Assembly: GCA_000750105.3 (NCBI GenBank)
Contig: JPHH03000032.1
Span: 186,001 to 250,000 of the forward strand
Direction: 5' to 3'
Length of the DNA stretch: 64,000 bases
From: Tolypocladium sp. Sup5 PDA-1
Lineage: Eukaryota; Ascomycota; Sordariomycetes; Hypocreales; Ophiocordycipitaceae
Each line of letters starts with the position of its first letter. Within the stretch, counting starts at the first letter, position 1. Of this stretch, positions 22,445 through 35,200 are shown piece after piece. Both the position numbers and the translations under genes were made by a program. Under the pieces are notes generated by a model. It did no database searches. It saw nothing but the letters and a program-made list of their open reading frames with translations, and was not told where the DNA came from.

Positions 22445-25400
22445 GGCGGGCGGTCTCTCACGGCCAATTCGCCTCGGCGCGCAACCAGGTGCTATGAGAA
22501 GCGTTAGCACCGGATGCGGGTAAGCTAGCAAAGAGGGTTTTGCGTACAGAGTCTTTAATGCGATGAGTTGTGAGGTGTTTTGCCAGTCGTGAGTTTTATT
22601 CAGGCGCTGAAGATCAGTCCCCACAAAAAGATACCTCAGCCGGAACGATCCGGTGCGTCACACTGCGGCTGCTGGCAAATACATTGATCGGACAAGAAGG
22701 TGCAAATAAGGTATCGCTGTACCTATTTCCAATAATTCTCGTGCAAAGCTTTTACAACACGCGCATTTGGGATTCGAGATACCAGTCGTCAATGTGGCGA
22801 TGCACGAGGACGGGAGTCTGTGCACTGTGGCCGGATGATTGGCTGCCAGCTGTAAGTGTGCATGAGGCGCGATAACGACCAATGATGTACAACGAGACAT
22901 TGTGAGGCTCAAAGGCTACACGGATGAGAACTCGTTTTGATAATTCGGGTTTTCATGTTGCTGTAGTATATGATTGAAGTGAAGCTGGGTTGGACATGTT
23001 CAAAATGGAGAGGACGTCAAGTGCATGCAGCGAGGTGCAAACGACCAATCATGCACGACGAGGCAGTGTGAGGCTCAAAGGCGGTACGGAGATGAGAACT
23101 CGTTTTGATATTTCAGGTTTTCATGTTTCTGTAGTTTATGATAAGCGTTGGAAGCTAAAGTGAGCTGGAAAAGGCCACAATTATGAGGACCGTCGTTGTC
23201 AACGATGTCGATGAACATAACCGTCAATATATCTGGCAACCAGATCCTGGCAAAGAGCCCGGAGGAATTTACATGTAGGCACGTACTACTGTGCCTCAAG
23301 TCCAACCGATAGTCCGCAGTAAGGGAATATTCCAGCACAGTTACTACCTTGCCTTTAGTCCACTGGTCGTGAAGGGCCCGTAGTAGAACTGTTCATAACT
23401 TATGCCTGCCCAAGACAGTCGAGTTCACGCGGATTGCCGGGAACTTCAACAGCCGAGAGTTTCAGCATTACGCGGAAAGGAAACGGAGGGTCAGACTGCG
23501 GAGTTGTGTTCTCACCGGCAGGCATGAGGCGGACGGGTTGCTCCCATGATGACTCGCCCTCCGGCAGCATCGGTGGCAAACTGATTTGCGTGATCATGCA
23601 TGCTAAGCCGCTTGGAGGTCGCTTGCGGGCGTGCTCCTACATGTCCGTGTTGTCTCAACGGAGTTCACAAACCCATCCCGCGAAACATCTCGGCTCAGTT
23701 CATTGTTGCCGCCTTAGGCTGCGGGTACAGTCAACGTGAACTGTCACGCGGCAAAAGGATTCATACGCACACGCACACGGGGCTATGCTGCCCGCTTGAG
23801 ACATCTCATCACGACGCATGAGGAGCATGAAGCACATCTTGACATCTCATAACTGGCCCAAGTCTGAACCTGAAGGATCAACTACTGGCCACTCCATGCA
23901 ACTATAATCCAAAAGTCTCTCACACGTAACAGGCTTCTGCAGGTGTTCCTGGACAAGGGAGCGTCGGCCAGCCACACATCTCACAAGCTTTCCCGGACAA
24001 TGATGCCCGACATTGCCGGTGGCGGCTGTCAGAAGCCCCGGGAAACTTCTGACCACCACTAACGCCCGATACAGTAAATAGGGCTTCAAGATCATCACCT
24101 GCAGCCGAGACACTCATGGCCCGCTCGCCTTGCCGCTCTCTTTATTGTCAAGGTGGGGGACAATCAGGGGGGTCAACTAGCCGGCCGTTAAGCTGAAGAG
24201 TGATGATCCAAGATGGGATCGTTCACAAATATTGGAATAGGAGAGAAAACGAAACAACTTTTAATAATCACCAAGGCCTCATGACTTAATACAAGTGAAC
24301 ATCATGTGAAGGACGCCCCTGAATCGAGCCGCACATGCAACGGCTTATGAGCCGCGTTCACGGTCACCTCACACTTATTAGCGATACGAGGACTAGTTCA
24401 TATGCATGCAGGTCGTCCAAGCATTCTTTCGATACCTTGGCAACTTGTAGCAGATACAAACATGGAACTGGAGATACAAGTGCCAAAAGTCACGTGTACT
24501 TTGCTTGTTGCGTTGATATGTTCAAGTTTTCCTCGGAAAACCATGGAGCAGTAACCATGACGGGAAACTGTCGAGCACAGCTCATCCAAGACAGTTTCGG
24601 ACCCCGCTCCGCTTGTACGATATCATACGACTGAGGTGGCAGTGATACAGCCAAACACCTCATGCGGCAACGTCGGTAGAAGGCCGCGCCGAATCATCAA
24701 CATGGGAGGCGGCCTTAAGCCCTCGGGACGGGACGGCGCGCTCGCGGACCTGATCCGGAACTAGCGATGCATCGGGGTCTAGTCCGTATTGGCGGATCTG
24801 ACATCTACGTTGAGAGTCCGCGTCCAGGCCGTTCCGACAAGACAGAGGCGGCTCGGATATGCAGGCGTTCGGCCGAAACAGGAGAAGAGGCCTCATTGCA
24901 TTACTCTAATCGCACATTGCGCGTGGAAAAGTATAGCTGGATGAGGTCAGAAAGCCTAAAGCGGCCATGTTGACTGTGATGAACGGCTTCTCTTTGCGTC
25001 GATGATGCGTCGGGAGCTTCTGTTGATTTGTCGACAGGGACCCATGTCTTCACCCAAGCGACTTGACAGGCCGTAGACGAGGGTACACAGCATCGAACTT
25101 GCATATAATTTAGTGTGGCAGTAAACTGCATGGGACGGTGTGACACCCGAGCTGGCACTGCTTCGACTTACAACTACAGGTCCGTCATTGCCACCAATGC
25201 GGCGAACACCCCTACATGTCACATCTGTATGATCCACTCCAGCGCGCCGGTGAGCTCAAAACGCCCCATCGAACTGGTCGAAAACGGCTAAAGGGTCCAT
25301 CCCCTCACAAGACCCGATCTAAGCCGGCCGTGCCGCGAAAGACGGCAAGCTGGCAGCGTTCGTACGAGTAGTTCCAATGCAGGCCATCCCGTTGATGTCG

Positions 25401-27392
25401 CATTCAAACGGCATCGCACATACATATGCCATCTATACCATGTCTCTCCCATACGCAGAGCACCCCTGCCAACGAGGGGCAATGGGGTTCTCTACGCTAC
25501 TGTTTCCGTGTCACTTCAAATGTTTTGAGGGCGAGGATACCACCTCCGAACAGCCGCCGTCACTTTTCACATTGCACGGCACGCACATGGCGCGCTACAC
25601 ACGGCATTGCGTGCTTAATGGGGAAGCAAAACATCTGGAGGCGATACATGCTTGTTCAATGAATGTTGCGCTGGAGCTTGAGATGGGGTAAGACTGGGTA
25701 AGCATGCATGTAGCTGGACGTGTTGCTGTTCGTTTCTTGCCACGACACCACGTCGTCTCCTCACTGTTTCTGCTCTCGGAGAACGGCCCGCAGGTGTTTT
25801 ACTTTACGGAATACGTTTGTAAGCACTGAGAAAGGGCCCGGGAATTGGTGTGAACGTAGATCAAGTTGCTTAATTGCCCTATGCTAGATTTGCGACCATT
25901 GAACTCAACTGAGCAGTTCATATTCGCAGCCACCACGTGTCTCATCGCCAAGGGAAGCCTTCCGATACGCGACTAGTTGTAAATGAGGCTTCCAAACGAA
26001 GCCATTCTCAATTTGAGGCGGGCTTTAGCACGGCTGGAGTTCTGTGCGGGTCCGCTTCGGACTTGAGGGAAGTCTGGGCATGTGCTGCGTCGTGCAGCAG
26101 CCGACAATCATATGCCCCATTCAACCAGTGTGCTGGGTTCACCCCCACGGGATTGTTGCAGGGCTCTGAGACATGTTCATGGTGCGACCCCGAGGCGTCC
26201 GCGGATATCATGGTTCTGATTGTCAGCATCGACCTCGGGGCGTATGTCGAGTGGGAAGCTTCAAGCAGCATGTCGTGATGTACTCCGTATTCCCGGTTCT
26301 GGCAACTGACGACTCAAACCCGCCATAACGGTAGCAGGGATGCTTGGGGTTGACAAGCGCAATACACATGGACTGGAAGGTTTGAGACTCGACGAACTCA
26401 CTGGATGAACCATCTGTCATGTGTGGCTGGCTGAGCGTGATACAGTGAAACTCCGATTGGGTTGTCGGACCCGACGGGCAACCCCTACCACAGGTGGCTG
26501 ACCACAACATCGCCAGCATCGAATCCCCTGCGCGCCCGCTGCGTGGCCGTATTCGACGTATAAGCAGTCAGTCAGCGTAATCCCTCTGCTGACGGAACTC
26601 TGATGCCGTCTTGAAGGCGTACCACAGATGTGCTTCGCAAGTGCCGACATGGTGCCCTAGTGGTAACTAATGGCCGCAACAAAGGGATAGAGTGCATCGT
26701 AGCAACCCCAGGCAGCCACTCCCAAGTACCCGGAAAAGGGCTGGAGATCAGACATCTTCAGCTAGACTCCTGCGCGGGTAATTCGGGTCCTGTCGCTGCG
26801 ACATTTCCCGCACGTTGTCTTCTTCGAGACATCTACGTGACTCTGGGGGCGCTCCGATGCAGCTAGCTCGCCGCCGGCTCTGGACAAAGCAATTACCTGA
26901 GACATCGACGACAGACGACGGCGGTGAACTTGGTCGTCACGAGCTGACTAGCGACAAAGTAGAATGAGCATTCAAGACCTTTCATTAAATTCTGAGGTTG
27001 AGGTGGATACGTCTATTCACTATCCTCAGACTTTGTAGGCAGGGCGTGTTTCGCACTCGCTTAGACAATAGAGTCAAGAGTGAATACTAACAAGAGAGCC
27101 TCAGATTTTGTAACATTGCAATTGGGTGTTTTACGCTACAATTGTAGCCATTTATGGCATTGGGACCCGAATGCAAAAATAAGGGGGAATTGTTCATTGT
27201 TGAGTAGTCTATTGTATCGACATTCAAGCTGGCTCAATACGCAAAAAGAAACACATGTACAAGGCGAGGCGGCTGCATTGGCGCAGTCCTCTATATAGCA
27301 CATAACAAAAGCTCGTCGCCGATGATATCAAACTGAAATGGGCGGGTAAGAGTCTTCCAGGAATAAGGAAAATTAGCACATTATTGTGGAAG
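22445..27392. other. Long gene-poor intergenic region
   Basis: Nearly 5 kb with no credible coding region on either strand. Translated short ORFs are Cys/His/Arg/Ser-rich and lack motifs, and no chains of splice sites link them. A diverged direct repeat lies at 22875-23155. No tRNA, 5S rRNA or terminal inverted repeat was seen by eye. Confidence 0.55.
22875..23155. repeat. Diverged direct repeat, about 110 bp, two copies
   Basis: Copy one is about 22875-22985 and copy two about 23041-23155. They share long identical blocks, for example TGTGAGGCTCAAAGGC and GATGAGAACTCGTTTTGATA, separated by substitutions and small indels. The unit is non-coding. It may be an old local duplication. Confidence 0.8.
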
Positions 27393-30300
27393 TTAGAACT
27401 CCCATATGCTCTTCTTCCACCAGGGCTTCTCCTTTACCCCATCCTGCTTGTATCCCTCCTCAACCACATCGTGCTGGCCAACAATGGTCAAGAACACCTG
27501 GTTGAGGGTGGTTGGACTGACACTGTGATGGGCGATTCCGAGAGCGTCCTTGTTCTCCTCGAGCACGATGAGGAGCTGGCCGATTGCACTTCCAGTGTCA
27601 CTGGGGGCTCCCCTCTGGCGAGAAGAACTTCTCTGGCGCTCCGCAACGGCTGATGCAGGGATGGCAAAGCGCATCTGGCCGTGGAACGTCTCCTGCTCGA
27701 CCTCGGCGCCCGGGAAGGTGTGGAGGACCCATGAGCGTACGCGATCCATTTCCTCGGCGGTGGAGTGAGGAGCTGTCTTGCTCACGAGATGAACGTGAAG
27801 GGTATCGCCGAAACGGTGACGCAGCTTATCGGTAGAGCCGAGAGCAAGCATACGTCGGGCCATGATACCAGCGCGGTTTGCCAAGGCATCGGCTTCCTCC
27901 ATGCTGTGGGTAGTGAGTAGGATAGACCGGCCTGGAATAATTGTCTCGAGCGTTCGCCACATAATGCGCTTAGCGGCTGCATCGAGTCCGGAAGACGGCT
28001 CATCGAGCAGAATTACGGACGGGTTTCCAGTCAACGCAACAGCGAGAGACAGCTTGCGCTTATTACCACCAGAGAGTGTGTGAGCCATGACATTCGCATA
28101 GGCGTCGAGTCCGACTGCACGGACGACGGCCTGAACCTGGTGCTTAACGTTGATAATGCCCCTGATGCGGGCGAAATGTTGAAGGTGTTCAGCAACAGTC
28201 ATGGAGTCGATGGCATCAAACTGAGGACAAACACCAAGATTCTGGCGTGCCAGAGCACGGTTCTTCGTTACTGAAGCTTCCTCGACAAAAACATCGCCGC
28301 CCTTTTTGCTAGGAGCAATATCGCCACGGATCAACGAGATAATAGTCGACTTGCCAGCTCCGTTGGGACCGAGGAGGGCAAAGATCTCGCCGTGTTCGAC
28401 GCCAAACGTGACGTTGTCCACGGCGATGTTCTTGCCGAAAGCCTTGGTCAGATGCACGACCCGAAGACCATCCTTGACTCCCCCAGGACCGTCGACGCGG
28501 ATAAGTTCGTTCGCAATCTCCGGGTCATCGACCTCCTTGGACTTTTCGGCCTTTTCAGTCGCGTACTTGCCGTCTCCGCTCTCGAACCATACGACCAAGG
28601 TGAAGAGCAAGATAGCTTGGACAGCAAGGTACAAGAGGGGACCGCCATAGGCAGTAATGGCACCAGGGTTCGCCCGGAGCTTGTCGCCATCGCAAGAGGT
28701 GGAGTACGTGTTGAGGGCAACGAAGAAGGCCCTGATGAGGGATCCCGTGGGGAAGATGGCAGAAATGACCCAGTGTCCGATGAGGGTGTTGCGCTCGGTG
28801 TCGGCAGCAGGCGAGTATGTGAGGATGTACAGGAAGGCAATCATATAGACAGCAAAGCCGAGGCCTTGGAGGACAGACGTCGCGGCGTATGTAGCGAGAG
28901 AGCTGCCGCAAAAGAGAGAGAAGAAGTATGCCACCAGAATGGATACCAAGCCGTATAGCATGAAGACTGGGAAGAGATATGCCTGCTGATACCAGACGTT
29001 CGAGGTGCTGGCAAAGATAATCGTGACAATAGCCATGGAGACCAGCATAATGGAAAAGTCAAAGAGCAGATGGGCAGCCCACACGGGTACTGTGCGCGCA
29101 CCGCTGGAGTACTGGAGACCACGAACATTCATGCGCCGCTCCACGTTGGGGTACAGACCGAAGAGGCCAGGGTAGATGGAGCAGGCCAAAGCAAAGTAGA
29201 TGACCAACTGGAGCGCCTTTCCGGTAAAGGGGGCGACGGGGAAGTCGAAGTGAGCGTATGTGGTGGCGATGCTTTTGTTGGCCAGCATCGTATCCAGGAA
29301 GCTCTGGCCCATGACTGCCGTGTACATGGAGAACTCGTCTGCCTTGTACGCGAGAGTGGGAACAGAACCGGAATCGCCGAGCCACCACCCACCAGGCGTG
29401 ACGTTCTTGCGGTTATCCTCGATGAAGATGTTGAAGCTCCCAAGCGAGTCGACGAGCTTTAGGGTAATGTTACCAAGTGACGTTTCGTCATTGCCACTGC
29501 GACCGCCTCCAGATCGACCAGGGATGAGGGGCTCGAACATGTCGCTGATGCCAGAGCCGGTGAACTTGGACGAGGGACCGCCGACGAGGAGAGCCGTCTT
29601 GAACAGATCAGTGTAATCGTGGTTGGAATCCTGGTTGCTCTGGTCGGTGGGCGAGCACCCAACTGCGCTTTCACCCTTGACCAGGATTTGAGTGATTGCG
29701 GCAGCAACGATTGGGATCAAAAACGCGGCCACGTAGGGAATCCAGTTGGTCTTGAAGATGACGAACCGCTTGCGGAGGAACACGACGACCTGCTTGCCCC
29801 AACCAACTGGACGTCCAGACAGCAACCCTTGTGTGCCACTGCCGGCGCCGTTGAGAGCAGCCTCTTCGGAGCCGTTGGACTTTTCATGCGCGACAGCAGG
29901 AAGAGAGCCGTTTTGAGGCGGCTTGTAGGCCTTTTCATCCTTGACTTCCTCTGCGAGGTTGAGGAAGACGTCTTCAATGGTCGGGCCGGAGAACTTGTAG
30001 GGGATGCGCTCGGCCTCCAGCGCGCGAATCACCTCCGCGGCAAGACCAGACGACGGAGCAACGTAGGTGATGGTATTTGATTCAACCTTGCACTTGACGC
30101 CGCTGACTTGCGGGGCGTGCTTCATGTGCCGAGCATTGAGCACATGTACTCGGTATCCGGCGCCAAAGGAGTCCTTGAGCTGCGCAGAGGAGCCTTCAGC
30201 ACGGAGAGAGCCCTTGGAAAGGATGACAATGTTATCGGCGAGGAGGTCGGCCTCATCGAGAAAGTGCGTGGTCATGATGATTGTGCGGCTGCCGCGTTCG

Positions 30301-32210
30301 GAGAGCAGAATGTCCCAAATCTTTCGACGAGAGAGCGGATCGATACCAGACGAAACCTCGTCGACGCAGCAGACGGCGCTTCCGCCAGTCAGCATCATAC
30401 CGAGTTGAAGCTTCCTCTTCTGACCCCCGGAGAGTGTCTTTGCCCACGACTTGGTCTTCTCTCGGAGGCCAATGGCGTGGATCAAGTCCTTGACCTCTTC
30501 TGCAGACGCGTGCTTGTTGGGAGACTTGAGTTGGTTGAAGATCTTGATGTGCTCCTCGACTGTCAATTCGTCCCAGAGCACGTTCTTCTGGGGAGCAATG
30601 CCTAGTCCGCCGCTGGCGTCAATGGAAACGTTGCCCCTTGTGAAGTTGCTGATTCCGGCGATGATATCCAAGGTCGTACTCTTTCCACTGCCGTTGGCAC
30701 CGAGAAGGGCCAGAATCTGGCCCCTCTTTGCACTCAAGGTCAAGTTGTCGACGGCGACAACCTTGGGGCGCGGGGGAGAGACAAAGGAGAACAATCGGCG
30801 GAGCAGGCTGGGGCGGAAGATCTTGGTCATCTTCTCTACGCGCACGACATCGCCCGCACCGGAGCCCGCGAGCTCAGGAGAGCCCGAGTTGCGCACGCCG
30901 GTCGTCACGCCGTGGAATGTTCGCTCGAGGTACGCGGCGATAAAGGGGTAGACGAAGATTTGGATGATGAGGAACACCCAGAGGACGATGCCGGGCAGAT
31001 TCCACGGGCTGTTAGGAGGAGCACGGGCGAGATTGGTGGCGTTGCCCTCCTGTTCGTATCGAGCGATGTAAGTGATGAAGAAGACGAAGGTGCAGGGCGT
31101 GAAGAGCAAGCTGAGAACCGCGACGGCTGGGGTGCCAGGGTTGGTCAAGGCCTGAGCCATGATTCCCAGCACGATCCACACGACAGCAGTGACAACACCA
31201 GAGAGCTGTGCTTTCTTGAAGAACGACGCGCCTAGCAGGGACATGGAGGTAATGGCAATACCGCTGAGGATGAAGAAGATGATCATGATGCCGTAGCTAG
31301 TGTTTTTCCAGATCATGATTCGGCAGACGACGGAGGCAATGATCCAGCCGGGTAGGTATGCCACGGTGAAAGCGTTGTGGTGAGAGACGAGACGCGCAAA
31401 CTGGCGATGCCAGCCCCTCTTGGCCGGCATCATGGAGTCGATGAGCTGGGACATGCCGCTTTCACGCTCCGTTGCGATCAAACCAGGCATGTGATAGCAA
31501 ACACCGATCAGGGCAATGATGAAGGCAACGCTGAGGTAGTTGATGAATGACGACTGGTAGTCGCGCCGTACTCTTGCCTGGCGCTCATCCTCGGTGTCGG
31601 CGGTAAAGGCATACTGTTGCGTCTTGTCAGGGAACGACGAGCCGGCGATGGCGGCGTCGACTGCGCGCTGCAGGGGCAAGGCATATATCTGGGCATCGTT
31701 GCTGTCCTCGTCGACCTTGAAATTAAGGCCCAAGCCGCCGTCAGCGCGCAGAGTGTAGTTCCAGAGCTTGCCATTCCCTTCGTCGGGGGACGAGTGAAAG
31801 ACGACGGCGCCGAAGCACGTCGAAGTGCCTCGGATGGAGCTGCGGCAGACGTAGCCCAGCTCATCCGGGCTGGTCAACTTGGTCGCGTTCTTGCCGGCGC
31901 CGGTCACGATGCCGGAGAGGGAATCGATTACGCGGTCTATTTCGCCGCCGGAGTGATTGCTGTTAACAAAGGCGACGGTGTTGCGCCCACCCGTCGCCTG
32001 TGAGAGGGCATCGCCGAGGGGGCGGATGTCGTACGGGTCTCCGATGCCGAACCTGGAGTTGGGTTTATTAAAGTTCTGGCCGAGGCCGAGGTACACCGAC
32101 GCGATGACGGGAAGGATGAGAGCGCTGTAGACGGTCGTGACCAGGTGTCGGGTGAGGATGATTTTGAGCGTTTTGTTGGTGAGCGTGTTTGTCTGGCGGT
32201 AGAGGGACAT
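27393..32210 (-). CDS. Full-size ABCA-type ABC transporter
   Basis: A single uninterrupted exon of 1605 aa. The layout is TMD-NBD-TMD-NBD. One N-terminal membrane helix (residues about 22-45) leads to a large non-cytosolic loop and a cluster of helices (about 225-435). NBD1 has Walker A GANGSGKST near residue 501, signature LSGGQKRK near 591 and Walker B-like CCVDEVSSGID. A second membrane domain (about 830-1190) follows, then NBD2 with GPNGAGKST near 1281, LSGGNKRK near 1376 and LLDEPSSGLD. Topology and NBD order fit the ABCA subfamily of lipid or sterol transporters; the actual substrate is unknown. NBD1 Walker B has Val-Ser where Pro-Thr/Ser is usual, but the catalytic Asp-Glu pair is kept. 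It stands alone, with about 5 kb gaps on both sides. Confidence 0.93.
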   Translation of the reverse strand: MSLYRQTNTLTNKTLKIILTRHLVTTVYSALILPVIASVYLGLGQNFNKPNSRFGIGDPYDIRPLGDALSQATGGRNTVAFVNSNHSGGEIDRVIDSLSGIVTGAGKNATKLTSPDELGYVCRSSIRGTSTCFGAVVFHSSPDEGNGKLWNYTLRADGGLGLNFKVDEDSNDAQIYALPLQRAVDAAIAGSSFPDKTQQYAFTADTEDERQARVRRDYQSSFINYLSVAFIIALIGVCYHMPGLIATERESGMSQLIDSMMPAKRGWHRQFARLVSHHNAFTVAYLPGWIIASVVCRIMIWKNTSYGIMIIFFILSGIAITSMSLLGASFFKKAQLSGVVTAVVWIVLGIMAQALTNPGTPAVAVLSLLFTPCTFVFFITYIARYEQEGNATNLARAPPNSPWNLPGIVLWVFLIIQIFVYPFIAAYLERTFHGVTTGVRNSGSPELAGSGAGDVVRVEKMTKIFRPSLLRRLFSFVSPPRPKVVAVDNLTLSAKRGQILALLGANGSGKSTTLDIIAGISNFTRGNVSIDASGGLGIAPQKNVLWDELTVEEHIKIFNQLKSPNKHASAEEVKDLIHAIGLREKTKSWAKTLSGGQKRKLQLGMMLTGGSAVCCVDEVSSGIDPLSRRKIWDILLSERGSRTIIMTTHFLDEADLLADNIVILSKGSLRAEGSSAQLKDSFGAGYRVHVLNARHMKHAPQVSGVKCKVESNTITYVAPSSGLAAEVIRALEAERIPYKFSGPTIEDVFLNLAEEVKDEKAYKPPQNGSLPAVAHEKSNGSEEAALNGAGSGTQGLLSGRPVGWGKQVVVFLRKRFVIFKTNWIPYVAAFLIPIVAAAITQILVKGESAVGCSPTDQSNQDSNHDYTDLFKTALLVGGPSSKFTGSGISDMFEPLIPGRSGGGRSGNDETSLGNITLKLVDSLGSFNIFIEDNRKNVTPGGWWLGDSGSVPTLAYKADEFSMYTAVMGQSFLDTMLANKSIATTYAHFDFPVAPFTGKALQLVIYFALACSIYPGLFGLYPNVERRMNVRGLQYSSGARTVPVWAAHLLFDFSIMLVSMAIVTIIFASTSNVWYQQAYLFPVFMLYGLVSILVAYFFSLFCGSSLATYAATSVLQGLGFAVYMIAFLYILTYSPAADTERNTLIGHWVISAIFPTGSLIRAFFVALNTYSTSCDGDKLRANPGAITAYGGPLLYLAVQAILLFTLVVWFESGDGKYATEKAEKSKEVDDPEIANELIRVDGPGGVKDGLRVVHLTKAFGKNIAVDNVTFGVEHGEIFALLGPNGAGKSTIISLIRGDIAPSKKGGDVFVEEASVTKNRALARQNLGVCPQFDAIDSMTVAEHLQHFARIRGIINVKHQVQAVVRAVGLDAYANVMAHTLSGGNKRKLSLAVALTGNPSVILLDEPSSGLDAAAKRIMWRTLETIIPGRSILLTTHSMEEADALANRAGIMARRMLALGSTDKLRHRFGDTLHVHLVSKTAPHSTAEEMDRVRSWVLHTFPGAEVEQETFHGQMRFAIPASAVAERQRSSSRQRGAPSDTGSAIGQLLIVLEENKDALGIAHHSVSPTTLNQVFLTIVGQHDVVEEGYKQDGVKEKPWWKKSIWEF

Positions 32211-35200
32211 TGTGGCTAGCCACCACCGCGCAGAGCGATGGGTCTATCACGACAAGCCGTGTAAGTTGTTTAGACGTTGCACGGCTTCCAAGCGCGTTTC
32301 AATGTGTGCGACCTGAAAGTTGACCGTGGGGCGTCGTCTTGACGGTGTCAAAGTAGGGTCCGCGCCAACCTCCACCGGCAGCGCAGAGTTAAGTTGGACA
32401 GTACCTATGGTACCTAGCTGGGCCAGTGCGCGCCGTGGGCTTCACAAAACCGCGTAGGATGGCGACTGGGCGCTGGAAATGGGGAAGAGACCTCCAAAGC
32501 CTGGCCCAACGCGTATTGTTTCGATGCCGCACGTCGGCCAGGCTGTCGGGTTGCTGCAGGTCCGAGCCTCAACCACGCGCTTCGCGACGTCACAGAAGTA
32601 GAAATGACGACGGAGGCTGCAGCGAACGGCGAGAGCTACGAGGGATCCGTCGACGATGATTCGGTGCCAGTGGAGGACGTTGGCTCACGTCTCTGTTTGC
32701 TTGGGTGAAACCTAGCAAGGGAGGGCTGGCGATGGCTCGCGGCGCACCTAGCTCCACCGTTCGAGACGTAAAGCAGAAGCCGAGACGGAAAGGAACGGCA
32801 GGCGTTTCCCAGAGGGTTGAATTTAGTCAGATTCGGGTCTTAGCTTCAGGAGATGGTAGTACTCGTAAGCTGTGTGGACGAGTCTTATTAATATTCGAGA
32901 TGTGAGCGGGAAGCCAAGGCCGTCTGGGGGCGGCCGCTGTGTAGATGAACACGCAATTTCCTCTTTGGGCGACATGTGCCGCTGGTGGTGGGCCAGGGCA
33001 CGAAGGCAGTGCCTCAAGGCTGAAAATCCATGATGGACCAATAGTTTACAGAAGAGGGAAAAGGGAAAAAGTACCCGCAATGAACAGACGGCATGTGCTT
33101 GGCAGCCAAGCCAACGAAACCTCTTCAACTGCGACCCGTAGTGAGTGGCAGAAGAGAGCCTGCTTGGGACGTCTGTTGTTCGGATGCCCAACTCTCTGAC
33201 CCCGTGAGTAAGAGCTGTAAGGCTGCGACTGGGCGGGAGGATTCAGCATTCCCCCGTGCTGATCTGCACCCACGGGCTAATGCACCTGTAGACGTCACAG
33301 ACCCAAGCGCCTCTTGGCCGTTGCCGTTGCCTTGTGGCCGTGTAGGTTAGCGGGGCGACGGTTACCACCAGCAAAAGGTTCATGTCTGTGCCCGAAACTC
33401 GAGGGCAACTTGGGATTGGATGTTAGGCGTTGAATGGCTGTGTGCGGCTCATGTTGCCCGATGCTAATTCGCGTGTTACCAGCCACCGACGTTACCAAAC
33501 TGGGAGCCTAGCGAGGTGCTCACCAACGTGCCTCTCCACGACACGGCGCATCGGGCACCCAGTGCGCATCCGAGCGATCTTCGTACAGAGGACGAAGACT
33601 CCCGCTGGGGCCCCATCAGGTACTTCGTAGAAGCTGCCCACAAGCGTCTGGCACTTTTGAGCAACATACACGTGCAAAAATCCCGCTCCAAAGATGTCGA
33701 CGTCAGCCGTGCGGTCCACGTTGACTGCGTTGCTGGATCTGGGCAATTGATGCGATCCGCATAGATCGAGAAGCCTGAACGTGAAGGCTTCCATCATGCA
33801 AGCAGCACTGCCTCACCATCAGCCTCGTCCGTGGCTCGACACCATGGCTTGGCTTGGCGGGCACATACCCAGCTGCCGGTGCCGCCGAGTGGCGAGTCTC
33901 TTGGTAGTTTCATATTGAGCGAGGATGGTGACTCGGGCGACCTGAGAATATGCCTTGACGGATGCTTCGGTGCAAAGTGGTAAAAGAGGCATTTGACATT
34001 GCTTTGCGTGCTCGTATCGGTTGTCGTTCCGCCCAAATCTGGGCTGATCTGACAGCGCGACGCCACTGCCGCCCGGGGCAAATCCGCCCGAACAGGATGA
34101 TGCCTAATTGGGTAATCGTGAGTACCAACGTAACTTACCCACCTGCGTAACTAGCACCACAACCACCTACCTGCACTGCCGACCTTGCCTGATCTTTGGC
34201 TATGGACTGTTATTCTGCTGCTCGTATCAACTGATCGGAGATCCTCCTTTTGTGAACGGAAATATGTTCATCCTTGTTCTTTAAATAGGGGCTTGAGATT
34301 AACCGGCATTGCCCCTGAGCCCAGGAGCAAAGCTCAGTAAATCGCCACCAACTGCACCAGCAATTCAGCTTCATTTATTCTCTGACCGAGAAAGAATCAA
34401 GGGCCAAGCGCATCTGTGGTACACGAGTGCGCTTCGCCGTAGTGACGTTTTCGAATATTCCAATAATTTGGTCTACTTCATTGGTTTGGTCTAGCACAAT
34501 AATTTGACCTCAGCCAACCATTTCACCTCCCATTACCATTCATTCCCAGCCAATACGTTTATCCTTCAGACAGTTAAAATTCCCTGGTCAACCAAATTTC
34601 AAACTCATAATAGCCTGGAAGGGGATAGAAAGAGTGTGAGGGAGTTGAAAAGAACAAACATATGAGCGCAGGAGATATATAGTCTGCCACCAGACCCGTG
34701 CGAGTGTACACATCCATGAATAGGATACGCAGCTGCAGGCGTCGCTCATCCTTCCGTACTTTGATCCGTGAACTCTGCTTGACAATCTTCAGCACTAGAT
34801 TACATACGTGTATCATGTCTTAGTTATTGTTCTTTGGTATCGTCAAGGACGAGGCTATGATCTTCTGGCAAATCGAGAAATCGAGATACAGCTCTTGGCG
34901 ATCATGGAACCGATCATCCTTTGTTACAGATGCATAGTCAGATTTACGCCATCAATTACGTGAGCTTACACCGGCATCTCTATACAGTTGCTACAACTGA
35001 TATATGCAGCCACGGATTTGCGGATCGGAAGACTGTCATGGCGGGATCTATCAGGTACAATGGCATAACACGCCCAGCCAGCTCTGTCAACCGTCTGGTT
35101 CCGCCATAAAATCGAGTCCAACCGCCAAATTACTGTAAAATGGTAGAGTAAATGCCGATGCCCCGACGCCGATACTCCGATTCGATTCAATACCATGGTG

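Noticed and set aside
26650..26720. A stretch faintly like a tRNA D-arm
   Set aside because: No matching B box or acceptor stem was found, so it is not a tRNA gene.
32604..32708. A short frame with good codon bias upstream of the ABC transporter, on the opposite strand
   Set aside because: Only 34 codons, and no convincing splice to a second exon was found. It may be a uORF or chance.
34108..34140. Short inverted repeat TGGGTAA...TTACCCA
   Set aside because: A 7-bp stem with a 20-base loop is expected by chance in 64 kb, and nothing nearby gives it meaning.
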